Positions 11,311 to 23,800 of a stretch of 64,000 nt of DNA are shown here, in pieces. The notes beneath the pieces were generated by a model. That model worked only from the letters and a program-made list of their open reading frames with translations, was not told the origin of the DNA and searched no databases. Made by a program: the position numbers and the translations under genes. Within the stretch, counting starts at the first letter, position 1. Each line of letters starts with the position of its first letter. The stretch is from Echinarachnius parma (taxonomy: Eukaryota > Echinodermata > Echinoidea > Clypeasteroida > Echinarachniidae): the NCBI GenBank assembly GCA_037951105.1, contig JBAMJV010001834.1, forward strand, positions 91,001 to 155,000, given 5' to 3'.

Positions 11311-11439
11311 GTTAGCAGCGTTTGCCATTATTGGGCTTCCTGTAAAAGGAACTTGGGGATTTGTAGGCACTTCTCAAACTGTCACTATGGTGCATTTTCA
11401 CTCGCTGACATTTCACATCAAGGTCAGATTTTTTACAAT

Positions 11440-11900
11440 AAAAAAACAAAGTTAGCATCAAATTTTGAAAAGCATACAATTTTAATGACAGAATCAACTT
11501 TGTTTGATCAAATCTGTTCAGAAATGGCTGAAATATCCATAAATATATAGTGTAGCCAACAATTATTTGGACACCCTGAAAAATAGCAAACTAACTATTT
11601 TGATAATTTTTCAAAAATGGTCTTATATTTTATCTTGATTTCAACAAAGCAGCATCTAATAAACACATACAATGAATTTTAGGCAGCTTTTTACCAAACA
11701 TTTTCTTCAAAATTTGTTCTAGCATTTAAATTAAAGTGATTTTTTCAAGGTGTCCAAATAATTCTTGGCTACACTGTATCTGATTGGAATTATAAATGTT
11801 GGGGACCAACTTTCATTCAATAATTAAAGAACATATGTATAAATCTTTATACACATTTGTGAAAATATACCAGAATGGTTTTAAACTTGTTATTTGGGCC
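11440..11900. mobile_element. Decayed family B (TTAA) MITE, split by a TA-flanked MITE
   Basis: AAATGGCTGAAATATCCATA before the inner MITE, and the GGGGACCAACTTTCATTCAA segment after it, match the middle of family B copies at 42.5, 55.4 and 60.9 kb. Termini are not preserved. Confidence 0.6.
11548..11776. mobile_element. Tc1/mariner-like MITE, 229 bp, TA target duplication
   Basis: Inverted ends of about 30 bp containing GTGTAGCCAA.AATTATTTGG and ACACC, flanked by TA at 11546-11547 and 11777-11778. No coding capacity. Confidence 0.85.
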
Positions 11901-13123
11901 CATTCCGGAAGGGACCCGGAAATATTCAGGCAGAGATTTTTCTCGCCAGAGACTGGACCCAAAACTATTTTGGGAGAGCGAGATGAACATGCAATTTAAA
12001 AACTGAGATTTCACCTTCTTCAGCACATTATTTTCATAAAGAAACTGCTATAACTCGAGAGATAACATGTCAAATGTACCGATCATTCAGTATTTTTGAT
12101 TTAGTAGGAGTGTAAAATATGTAGAAATATGACATTGCATGTATATTTTTTCATCTGACCCCTCAAATTAAAAGTGCAATTTCGTTTAATTATCAAATAA
12201 TATGCACGCTGTGCTCCAGCAAGCATTGTGGTTTTACCCAATGAGCCAATTTAGGGCTTGCAGGATTTGATGGGTTTGCCTATTTTTAGCATGCAAATAT
12301 CCCCGATAGATCCTATAGCCCTCAGAGTGCCAAGCTATAATGCAAGAATCCACCCAACCGGTTCTTATGACATGTTTACGCCTAAAGCGTGGTATGCTTG
12401 GTAACTGTAGTCAAGTGGCCATACAAACTCAACAATGAATTTGACCAGAATGAATCAGTAGATCTAATTCTATGAGCATTGTGACCCGAGTTGACCTTGG
12501 CACTTTCGAGGCTTAATAAATACAATAAAAAGTGCTATCTAATAGTCATTCCACATATACATGTACACACATTCGCAAAACACAATGGGAAATAGAAATT
12601 GTATTTCTATAGCTTGGGTAATTTTTTTCTGGCAATAATAATTGCACACACATATACACACAAACACATACAGTACTCAGAGAAAGACATAAAACAGATC
12701 TAAAGCAAGCTTAGGTAAATATTTTAGGTATTTTATTGACCAGGGACAAGTCCCTGCTAAGCTACAGTTGCTTCATGTACATATGTACGTACAAGAACTA
12801 ATAATTTAATCCAATAGCATTGTACTTTAAATACAGATGTTGGCTTATCACAGAGATAAGTGGTCACATACTCACATCATCTTCTAGAATAAACAAACTT
12901 TGGCAAAATTAAGTGAAAACAAAACAAATATGTACTGAATTGTTGAATATACAACATCCCTGAAACATTTGAATTGTTTTGTCTAAATAAATGCATTAGT
13001 AAAAGGGGAATTTTTCTAATTTAGGAAATGAGATGGACAAAATTAAAACTCTTGGAACAAGAAAAATCACTTGTAATGCAGAGGATTGTTACCATTAATA
13101 GAGTTACTATTAATACTTTGATC
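11901..13123. other. Intergenic DNA, no gene seen
   Basis: AT-rich. No exon, RNA gene or bounded repeat recognised. Confidence 0.6.
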
Positions 13124-13225
13124 CATGGGCGTCGATACTTACGTAATACCTATTCATCAGGGGGGATGGATGAATAGATCATCCCCCCCTGATGAATGGG
13201 TATCAATGACAAATCGACGCCCATG
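13124..13225. mobile_element. 102-bp palindromic MITE (CATGGGCGTCGAT family, copy 1)
   Basis: The two halves are inverted repeats from CATGGGCGTCGAT to ATCGACGCCCATG, with GGGGGGAT/ATCCCCCC near the centre. CTTTGAT occurs on both sides (13117-13123 region and 13226-13232), a possible target duplication. A second copy lies at 52238-52336. Confidence 0.88.
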
Positions 13226-14211
13226 CTTTGATGATACATCTCCACTTTACGTTAATCATAGTTTGTTTTGTATACATGTTTACACTCACAGTTTATGCAT
13301 TTCACCTCCAAGACAATTCATTTCATAAAAAGTACCTCTAATTCAGATGTAAAAATTCATGATTCATAAAAAATGCATTTAGCATGACCTAAAGCAGAGT
13401 CCAATACAGGGCATTTGTTGGAGAAAAACTTGTCTATATTCAACTACTATACCTGCATGTATGCGTATGTAGACTTTTCAGACATGACATTCTGGACTGT
13501 GATGCTCAGTCCGTCACCCTCTTAACATGGCTATATTGCAAGCTTTTTCTTATTCTCATTTGTTTGATATGTAACCCTGTATTTAGTATGATATTCTAGT
13601 ACTAGTATATCAAATTGATTTCCGAGTACATGTTATTTCTATAAAAAACTAACTAAGTATTTTTCATCCTCTTTGAATACAAGAAGAACACAAGCAAGTC
13701 ATGTTATGTAGTTCATGGTAACGATATCTACAGTATATACTTAGCACATTACAGCAAAGTACAGCAAATCTTCCCATGAATATATACACGTTAAATACAT
13801 TGTACACCTGGGGCAAGGCACTATACAACCACCTGCCTACCTGCCCAGGTAAAGCCCACTGCACAATCTACAATTTTGCCATGATTCAGTTATCGTGCGA
13901 CTCTGCGACACGTAGTGTGACGTCATATTACTTGTTCCTTTGCACTCTTACAACTGAGTCACAGAGCCATTCGTAAGGATTTGACATCTTGATCGCAGCA
14001 TTCAGTCAATCATACATCAGTATTCGCAATAATTCTAATATTTAGACCGGGGCATGCAGCCAGCTAGTCTGCACCTTGTATTTCATGGTTGCTATGACAC
14101 AAAGTTAGAGTGCATGCACCAATTGCAGTGGGGTAATTGTATAATGTGAGGTGCCGAGTCGTATGACTGGTCATACAACTCAGCTACCTCCCCGAGTCTA
14201 AGTCGCCTCTC
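13226..14211. other. Intergenic DNA, no gene seen
   Basis: No supported gene or repeat; several short direct repeats only. Confidence 0.6.
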
Positions 14212-14492
14212 AGGTGATTTGATCACGCAATGTGAACTTACATTATAATGGTAATGAGTATTATATACTTTGTTTTATGAAACTGGGGATAAAAATCTGT
14301 TGACATTCATTGTTGAATGGTTACTTTATAAAGATAAATATGTTATTCTGCGCCTTTTAGGTGATTTGATCATGCAAGGTGAACTTACATTATAATGGTA
14401 ATGAGTATTATATACTTTATTTTATGAAACTGGGGATAAAAATCTGTTGACATTCATTGTTGAATGGTTACTTTATAAAGATAAATATTTTA
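14212..14492 (+). repeat. Tandem duplication, 147-bp period, two copies
   Basis: AGGTGATTTGATCA begins at 14212 and again at 14359. The following stretch up to AAGATAAATAT is almost identical in both copies. Confidence 0.92.
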
Positions 14493-14553
14493 TGCTGCTC
14501 AGAATTCATTTTATCAGAAACTAGATGGATCTTCGATTGCGCGCAATCGAAAA

Positions 14554-15456
14554 TTATGCCTCCGCTATCACGCGATTTTAATATCAAGCCCAAATTAACA
14601 TGCACTGATTTTATTTTTTTTTAAATATTTTTCATATAATTTTGAGTCCTGTGACCTTGACCATATGACCCCAATCTTTGATGGCTCCCTAAAAAACAGT
14701 CAGGTTCCAAGTTTGATTGAAATCTGACATTTAGTTCTTGAGATTTTGGCATTACAAGCTTTTTTGCATGCACATGTATAATGAGTCCCATGACCTTGAC
14801 CTCAACCTCATGACCCCAACATTTTATGGCTATGTTGACTCTTTATGATACATTCAGGTACCGAGTTTGATTGAAATCTGACATTCAGTTCTTGAAACTT
14901 TGCTATTACAAGCCATTTTCGCATACATATTGAGTCCTGTGACCTTGACCTTTGACCTCATGACCCCTCAAATCTACTCAGATCAGTGGCACCCCGATAT
15001 GTACACTCATACCAAGTTTGAAATTGATCCGTCAACTGGTTCTTGAGATATCGCAAGAACGAGGCATTTTTGCACATACATTGAGTCCTGTGACCTTGAC
15101 CTTTGACCTCATGAACCCCAAAATCTGATCAGATCATTGCCACCCCAAGATCTACACTAACACCAAGTTTGAATTTGATCCATCAACCAGTTCTTGAGAT
15201 ATCGCGAGAACGAGGCATTTTTGCATATATATTGAGTCCTGTGACCTTGACCTTTGACCTCATGACCCCTAAAATCTAATCAGATCATTGTCACCCCAAT
15301 ATGTACACTCATACCAAGTTTGAAATTGATCCGTCCACTAGTTCTTGAGATATCGCGAGAACGAAAACGGGACGTACGGACGGACGGACGGACGGACGGA
15401 CGGACGGACAACCCGAAAACATAATGCCTCCGGCCACTTCGTTGGCGGAGGCATAA
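14554..15456 (+). mobile_element. Repeat with 151-bp internal tandem units and nuclear-receptor-type motifs, copy 1
   Basis: Bounded by TTATGCCTCCGC (14554-14565) and GCGGAGGCATAA (15445-15456). Inside are about five units beginning GAGTCC.TGACCTTGACC; the last three have an exact 151-bp spacing (14946, 15097, 15248). Each late unit contains TGACCTTGA and the direct repeat TGACCT-T-TGACCT. Near the end lies a (GGAC)n run and a hairpin around CCGGCCACTTCGTTGG. A shorter copy with the same 3' end lies at 58197-58419. No protein coding; class unknown. Confidence 0.85.
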
Positions 15457-15838
15457 AAAAGTTCATATAAGATTCAATGCATTAACATATCGTATGGCAC
15501 ATAAAATGGCAATTAGAAAGCAAAATATCCATCTTTACAGACAATTTTCTCTAGCATACCCTAGAGAACCCGTCACCCATTCGGCATTTTTTGTAGTGAG
15601 AGAGAATATGAGTTGTAAGAACGTCATACAATTAATCATAATGTGAACACCAAAAGCTAAGTTTACAGTTACAGTAGCATGTACCCAATGTACATTGCAT
15701 TTTGGCAGAACTGATAAATATTGTTGAAATAGTAAAAGAAAAGACTAAGATTGCAAAATCTGAACCTGGAAATGATTAAATGCAGAAATAAATGCAGGAA
15801 GTCCCATGACCCCAAGACTGCACCAACATTCCTGTATA

Positions 15839-15900
15839 TTCCAAAGTATGTAGTGGGGGTACATAGACTATAGTCTATGTGCCCCCACCACATACTTTGG
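15839..15900. repeat. 62-bp near-perfect palindrome
   Basis: TCCAAAGTATGTAGTGGGGG is mirrored by CCCCCACCACATACTTTGGA around the centre GACTATAGTC. It could be a minimal foldback element or a cruciform-forming site. Confidence 0.9.
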
Positions 15901-17560
15901 ACTACATGCTTCAATGGGACAATTAATTTGATTGTGTATTGCAACTATGATATGTTTGATTCCAAAATCATACACCAATTGCCACAATTAGTTGACTCAA
16001 AGGGGGGGGGGGGGGGGGGTAGTTTAAGTCAGGCTAAAAAACAGAGCAAAATTAAGGAATAGACGATATCCTCCCCACAAATGTTCATGTGAGCCCATGA
16101 CTATAAATATCTGATTCTTCCATATTACTTGTAAAAGTATTTCCATGTACATTTCTACACAAATAAAAAACAGGAAAATAGTAATATTATTTACAAGAAC
16201 TAGATACATGTAGGTAGATCACAGTAAAATATCACACACAGACAGAGTGACATAACACATAATTACATCCATATAATATACATGCTTTGTGAAAATGCAC
16301 AAACAAAGTGAAAAGAACATTCTGACAATTCTCGTTTCTGTTTAAGCACATGCTAAAAGAGCACCTGAATAGTGAAGATCACATAATGATTAATCATACT
16401 AGCTTTGATTCATATAGCGCCTAATATGATACAATATAAATGAAGTTAAAGACTTGCATATTTTTTTTATTCATAAATTCAAGAATGCACTTTAGAAAAT
16501 GTCCATTCAGCTATTATTCAACTGTGTTGCAGAGATATACATGTTTGCTGTCACTTGTTAAAACATGCCTTTCGAAAAGAAATTAATTCTTTTTTAAAAA
16601 TTACATTTTTAATTTGACATTTTGCAAATAATTTCTTTTTAAGAATATACTTTTAAAATCCACTAGGATTCAAGAAAGAAAAAAACATGACAAATCATCA
16701 AAAAACAGCAAAACAAAAAAGGTGAAAAAAGGTATATTGTGTAAATACAATACACATACATGTACACAAAATACTACCAAGTGAGTTGTCATAAATAATG
16801 GGGAAATAACTTACAATGGTAAATGCATTTTGTTTAAATGTAAATAAATACAACAGCTACCCAAAAGGCTGCTTTTTGGTATAGTTTGACTTTTGTGCAA
16901 CTACCAAATACATTAGATACATTATGAACCAACTCAGCTAGGCACATCAATAGTAGGCAAACATCTTCAACATTTCTTGTTAAAGCTTCAATTTAAAAAT
17001 CAAATTACTATTCGTAAAACTACGTTGTCAGGTATTTACAAGTTTAAACATTTATAAAATACTCCATAGTAACCCTTATCACATTTTGTATTCATGCAAT
17101 TTTGAAATGTGAGCGACCCAAATTAATAACATGATCATACCTAAATCCCCTTTTCTTGATGCTTGCAAGAATAGAGTATAATTATAACGGTACTAATACC
17201 ATTCAGTGCAGCGGTCTATACTGTCCAGTTTTCTCGTTCTAATGAAAAATGTTCCAAATAAACCCGTAATTAATTTGAAAGATAAACAAAGTTTTCCTTC
17301 ATTTGCTTTGGATCGTTCGAAAAAGATAAAATGTCCACATAATGTATTTTTAATAGCACACCAATTATTGCATTGGTGTTCCATGTGAAGCAAATAATTA
17401 TGGCGAAAAACAAGTTCAAATGGTTAATCTTATTTTATTTTAATATTTCCTTTTTTTCTTTTTTCTTTTTTTTTTTTTTTTTTTTGGGGGGGGGGGGGGG
17501 GGTGGGGGCGGGTCCCACTTTCTGATAATGATAATTGATATTGATTTAGACAAATTCCAG
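15901..17560. other. Intergenic DNA, no gene seen
   Basis: AT-rich, with a G run at about 16002-16018 and a T-run/G-run junction at about 17465-17503. No gene supported. Confidence 0.6.
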
Positions 17561-17566
17561 TTTATT
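17561..17566 (-). terminator. Candidate poly(A) signal of MTHFD2
   Basis: AATAAA on the minus strand, about 160 bases after the MTHFD2 stop codon. Another AATAAA lies at 17434-17439. Confidence 0.4.
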
Positions 17567-17726
17567 CTGGTTTAGGGATTCAAATTGATTGAATCAGGCT
17601 CCATTGTCACGTTTGCAGATCCCAAAGTCCTGTTCCTGGCTACCAATTGCCAGTTTTCTGGTTCTATATTATGTGGTCACCGTTTTCAGGTTCCAGTATC
17701 ACATTTGTGCAGTTCAACACTTTCCG

Positions 17727-17890
17727 TCAGTTCAACTTGCTGGCAGACTTGCGCCCACCCTCGACCTCAGCGTCGCGGTTTGCCTGGTTACGCTTGGCTG
17801 CATCCATGGTGTTCCGCATCAGCATAGCAACCGTCATGGGGCCAACACCGCCGGGCACGGGGGTGATGTAACTAGCCTTCTGAGATACCT
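17727..17890 (-). CDS. MTHFD2: MTHFD2 exon 6 and stop
   Basis: 164 nt, acceptor TGTTACAG. It encodes [19 protein letters not shown], then a short basic tail ending SASKLN and TGA at 17729-17727. Confidence 0.95.
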
Positions 17891-20800
17891 CTGTAACAGA
17901 AAATACAAATGCAATTTCAGGTTTTTAAAACAAATACTTTGAAGGTGAAAGGTTTGACTAAGAGCACTAATACTAGAGGAAAAGAGGAAAGATTCCTGTG
18001 ATATAAAATCTACATGGTATCTTTATCATCATGTGCAAACACATCAGTTGGATGGGAATATTATATGTACATTTATAATTATGTGAGAATTATTTTAAAC
18101 ATATTATTGAGAAAACATTTTTAAAAGAGAACTAATGGTTTGGATGAGCGTTGTATGTTAGGGATTCATTATAAGTCTACTACAAAAAAAAAAAATATAT
18201 ATTTTCAATATTTTTGTACATTTTGTACTAAACATTTGTTATTACCAGGCGATTATATACATGCGTCAGCTGATATTCCGCCAGTGAAATAAACAATCAA
18301 TTTCAATTTCAGTAACAATGTTCCTAAGTAAGTACCCCTTTTTCTACAGACTATGGTCGACTTACCCAAACGTTAAAAGTGCTTTTAAAAAGTTGTTCAA
18401 GATGGTTGAGCAATGCATTTACAAGCAGAAATGTAAGAGCAGATGCACAGATGAAAATTCATTGTCACAAAATACTTTCTTACCAGCATAGTCGACATCG
18501 CCGACCAGCTTGAACTTTCCAGTTGCCTCATCCTTGACCCTGTTGATTCCAACATCGATGACCGCCACTCCGTCTTTCACCATGTCTCCTGTGATCAGGT
18601 TGGGGATCCCTACGGCAACGACAATGATGTCGGCAGCTTTTGTGAAACGCACCAGCTCGTCCATTGGTGTGTACCTGTGGCATAACGTGACGGTTGCATC
18701 CATCCCCATCTTATTAGCTATTTAAACAAAAGAAAAAACACACACAAATTTTGTTTGAATTTAGTTACTTCCTGAGGAAAATCCAAATTGATTTTTGGTG
18801 GGCTACTTTTCAAGCTTGCCTGCATGAAAATAACTCTCTTGAATTTGTTGTGCATTGACGGGGACTCTTATGATTTCCTGGGGCTCTTTTTGGCATTTAG
18901 GGGGTGAATTCACCCTGAGCCCGGGCCCATGCATTTTTGACACTGGTACTTCACAATATTTAGAGACAAATACCTCAAAGCCCCCATGAATTTTGTTTCC
19001 TGTTTAAACAAATTCGGAGAGGTGGCTCAATCAAACTTGATAATGATAAATTATAATGTACTAATTGCTTTATGCATAACTGCACACGTCCACTAGAGAG
19101 CTTTATGCACCACTAAGTGCAATGGCGAGGCAGCAATATATCATGTTTATTCTTATTGCCCAGTGTTTTGTGTTCTGATGTGGTTATATTATTCAGTGCA
19201 TGACCTAATTTTAATTGCCATTCAACTCATCTGATAATTTGAATTGCAATGTAACATTAGCCTCATAATATTTTATTTCTTTTTAGATTAAGAACATTCT
19301 AGAGAAGTAGAGCATGATAATAAATGTAATTGGAATAATAGGAATAATACAATTTTTAACAGATAAATGGCGCCATACAAGTGCTGTGGATCATCATTAT
19401 CATCATCATAATGCAACATTTCCATGTATTCCATGTTTAAATGTAGCTGTTCTGTACAAAATACCACTATTAAAATGACCTTAGCTGTAAAGGGGCCCTA
19501 AAAAAGCGGGAAAAGGCGGAAATAATCTTTTTAGATTGGACGGACTATAAACCAAGAACAACAACAACAGCCCATCAAGCATTCAAGGAATAAATTCCTG
19601 CCAGGTCCCCATTTAATGCACCTGGGTTGAGTGCAGCAGTGTGAATATAATGTCACGCTGAAGGATATGAACGAAGGACATGTCTAAACTTTGTGACTTG
19701 TGTAACGTTTCTGGGAACAAACAGGATACACATAAACCAATATTAGGCAATTGTGATTGGAATGTTGTCTTTAAAAGATAAAATATTCAAGCAGAGATAA
19801 ATGGTTGAGCCAAATAGAGCCAAATTGTATAAGAAATGGAGTGGGTGGCTTGCATGCTGCGTTGTGTGAAGTTGGTTTTTGTCTACCTGGTCTGAGGTTG
19901 CCTGACATAGCAGCTATTAATGTATGCAAGGTGCATTCTAAGTATTACAGGATAATCGAGAAGCCAGGTTAGCAGGCAATAAGTATTGAACATGTTAGTG
20001 AACTAACTGGTCTACTGAAAATTCTCACAATCTTTTCACAATGAAAGTAATGCACTACCTTTTTTAAAAACATACTTTGATCAAAAGATAAATTGTTACA
20101 ATATCCACAAATAGTTACAAATAAAGCACATTTATGTAATTTTCAAATTAAGAATTTACTTACTGTGTTTGCCATCCGAGTTCAGGAGAGTTGCAATGGG
20201 CATTCCCACGTTTTTCGAGCGGCCGCAAACAACTGCATTCTTGCCAAATGTTTCAACTCCTGTAATAGAAAAAATACAAATCAGACGTTTCTAATGAGGA
20301 ACTCGGAAAGGGTGGCAATGCTCAAAAATTGCTGATTGATTTTAAAAGCATTCTCATCATCTACATTACCATTATGAATCAACGTAATACATTTGTTTAA
20401 TACCAACATTACCTCACCACCTCCTGACCAGCATAATAACATCATCATCACCAAACAATAGTTACATTACTCTTATCAAGCGCTCAAAATTAGCACAAGC
20501 CGCTGGCCCTGGGACACAGAGTCAAAAAATTAGTTTTGGACTTTTGGACCACCAAATTCATTGGTGCTAAATTCCACTGGCCCAAATGGGCAACTACATA
20601 TAACATAATTGTTACTGTGTTTCTTTGTTCGGGGTCACCAGATTCAGGTTTTCGGGCCACAAAAACAAAAAATTTAACTTGCGCTACTGTGCCATGAGGC
20701 AAAAAGTACATTTCTTGCATCTACAGTCTAATCAATTTAACTCTCCTCTCAATCTATATGCCATTTATAAGGCCTGGTAATAAAACAGTAACTACCTGCC

Positions 20801-23800
20801 GATACCGTTGCTATCCAGCATCTTAACCCACTCAAGACTGGTCCCCAAAATACTCGGGCTAGGGTCAATGGAAAATAGGTGTTCTAACAAGTTCAACTCT
20901 TCTACAATGGGTTAAACACATTGTTAAACATGGTCAGTCTACCTGATCGTTTGAGCAGCTCCCAGATGCCATAAGGCGTGGCAGGGATAATGGAAGGCAG
21001 ATCAAGGCAAAGTCGTCCAATGTTGGTCATGTTGAAGCCATCCACATCCTTCTCTGGGATGACCGAGTCGCAGATGGTTCTCTCATCCATGTGCTCCGGG
21101 ACGGGCAGCTGAACGAGGATGCCGTCGACATCGGGGTCATTGTTGAGGTCATCGACGATGGCTAGCAGCTCCTTCTGGGATATCGTGTCTGGCTTTCGGA
21201 TGGTGGTAGAGATGATTCCTGTAAGAAAAGAAAAACATTTGAGCAAACATGACATTCAGCAACTAGAATTCTGATTTGCAACCTTTGATATCAGGGAATT
21301 TTTTTTAGGGAGTCACTTTCAAGCTCACCTGCATGAAAATTGCACTTACTAATTTTTTTTGCATGGAACTCTATGCAAATTTATGGGGACTCTTTTGTTT
21401 GTTGTTTTGTTGTTGTTGTTGTTTTTTTATTTTATTTAAATTTTTTTTTTTTTGGGGGGGGGGGTTCTTTTGGCATTTCGGGAGCTTAATCACCCTGATC
21501 ATGTTTTCCCCCTACTAATATCTTATGCTAGTGTGACACTTCTCCGCATTTTGGATTCCGCATGGTTTCGCATGTGCCGAGACATGCGGGAAGGATTCGT
21601 GGCCCGAATCGTCACGTCATGTTTCCGCCATACTTTGGCACTCTTTACGCATTGTCCCACCATATTTACGCCATCTTTCCGCATTCGTCATTTTTCCAAC
21701 TGGTTCACCGTTGATTGGTCACAGTTTAGCAATCGAAGGTAGAAGTGAGAAGTGAGAAGTGAGAAGTGAGAAGTGAGAAGTGAGAAGTGAGAAGTGAGAA
21801 GTGAGAAGTGAGAAGTGAGAAGTGAGAAGTGAGAAGTGAGAAGTGAGAAGTGAGAAGTGAGAAGTGAGAAGTGAGAAGTGAGAAGTGAGAAGGAGGAGGA
21901 GGAGGAGGAGGAGGAGGAGGAGGAGGAGGAGGAGGAGGAGGAGGAGGAGGAGGAGGAGGAGGAGGAGGAGGAGGAGGAGGAGGAGGAGGAGGAGGAGGAG
22001 GAGGAGGAGGAGGAGGAGGAGGAGGAGGAGGAGGAGGAGGAGGAGGAGGAGGAGGAGGAGGAGGAGGAGGAGGAGGAGGAGGAGGAGGAGGAGGAGGAGG
22101 AGGAGGAGGAGGAGGAGGAGGAGGAGGAGGAGGAGGAGGAGGAGGAGGAGGAGGAGGAGGAGGAGGAGGAGGAGGAGGAGGAGGAGGAGGAGGAGGAGGA
22201 GGAGGAGGAGGAGGAGGAGGAGGAGGGGAGGGGGAGGAGGAGGAGGATAATTCTTAAGATTTCCCTCTTTTTCACTTCAAATTAATTTCTCACATCTGAT
22301 AACTAAAAGATCTTTTAAATTACGAAACTGCAAACATGACATAATTGTGACATACTTGTGTCAAGCCTGTTGACTAAACTCACTGATAAGGAACAAACAT
22401 GAAGATAGTTGGGTTATGCTATCGTTGTGAATTTACTCACAGGATGAGAGCAAACATCAAGCTCAGTTCTCAGTTTACATAGAGATATTTCAATAGCGAT
22501 AACAATCTAAACATATTGCAACCATTCACACTGTGACAAACTGCACATGGGCAATTCCACCATAACGGAATTACATTCAGAGACGTTTTTTGCTCATTAT
22601 TTCATTCCCTGCGCAATATTCTCATGACTTAAGTAAATTTTGATACTTACATAAGTTGTACGGGTAACCAGGCTACAACATGATAGGGAAATGGTTTTAT
22701 ATCTTCCATGTGTGTTTGCACACTAGACCAATATGTGTGACCGTAACGGAATTACCGGAGAATGGAGTTTTTTTTTTGCTACAAGTTTGCGTTGAGTTTC
22801 TCTGAAATATAAGACACTTTGAAACTGATTTTATGTATTTTTTGTATCTTGATAATGTCAACTTCATTTTGGAACAAGTACGTGCATAAACAACACAATG
22901 ATAAGTTCACAAATTCACTTTTTTGAAAAAAGACCACTGTAACGGAATTACACAAATTTGTAACGGAATTACATCTCTGAAAGTTACAAGGAAAACTCAA
23001 TTATTTTGCACTCAACTTTTCTTACATGCTAATGCAAACATCAAGGCTATCTAGTACTTGAATATAAACCATAATTTGACATATCTGTAAAGCAATTTTT
23101 GAACTTGTTATGTGTAAAATAAATGAAAATATGGCCAAAATACAAATAAGAGTGAAATTTGAGAAAAATATTGCTAAACTCCAGCTTTATTTCGGTTTAT
23201 TTTCAGCTTTATATTAGTAGGCAAGAAATTAAAAAGGATTGCATCAATTAAATGAAAGAAAAATCCTAGAAACTATGTCCACTAAAGTGTGTAACGGAAT
23301 TACACAACTTAAGCAGTGGGATCAACTTTTCCACAAATCGGTACATGAACAACAACAAATTCACATTTTAGCTTCAATACTTTTCAAAAATCAATAATTT
23401 GACAATAATAACCATATTTGAAGTAAAAAATAGCAACATTTTTGAATTTTTCCTTTACTTCAAGAAAAATGGTTAAATTGTGGAAAAAAAACAAAGTAAA
23501 AAAAAAAAAACGTACCTACATTATGTGACATGCTAAAGAACTTGCACATCATCAATATCAAGAAACATTTAAACAATTTAAAATCACAAACAGGTCAAAT
23601 AATTCAACTTTCAATGCTATAAAGCCTCGTAAACTTCCTGAATATTGGAAATCTGTGTGAATGGAAATGCATTGTGAATGGGCAATTCCACTGTTACAGA
23701 ATGACATATAAGTGATTTTTAGCTCTGTTTTCTTAATCATATTTAAAATTCCTTTCACTTCCACCGTTTTTACAACTTTAATAACTGGCAGGGGTACTAG

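Noticed and set aside
11266-11550. 94-codon frame
   Set aside because: Falls across a palindrome arm and the edge of a MITE; no similarity recognised.
18510-18725. Plus-strand frame opposite MTHFD2 exon 5
   Set aside because: Antisense shadow of a clearly identified exon.
21688-22285. Poly-Ser, poly-Glu and poly-Arg open frames
   Set aside because: These are direct translations of the GGA repeat and its complement inside an MTHFD2 intron.
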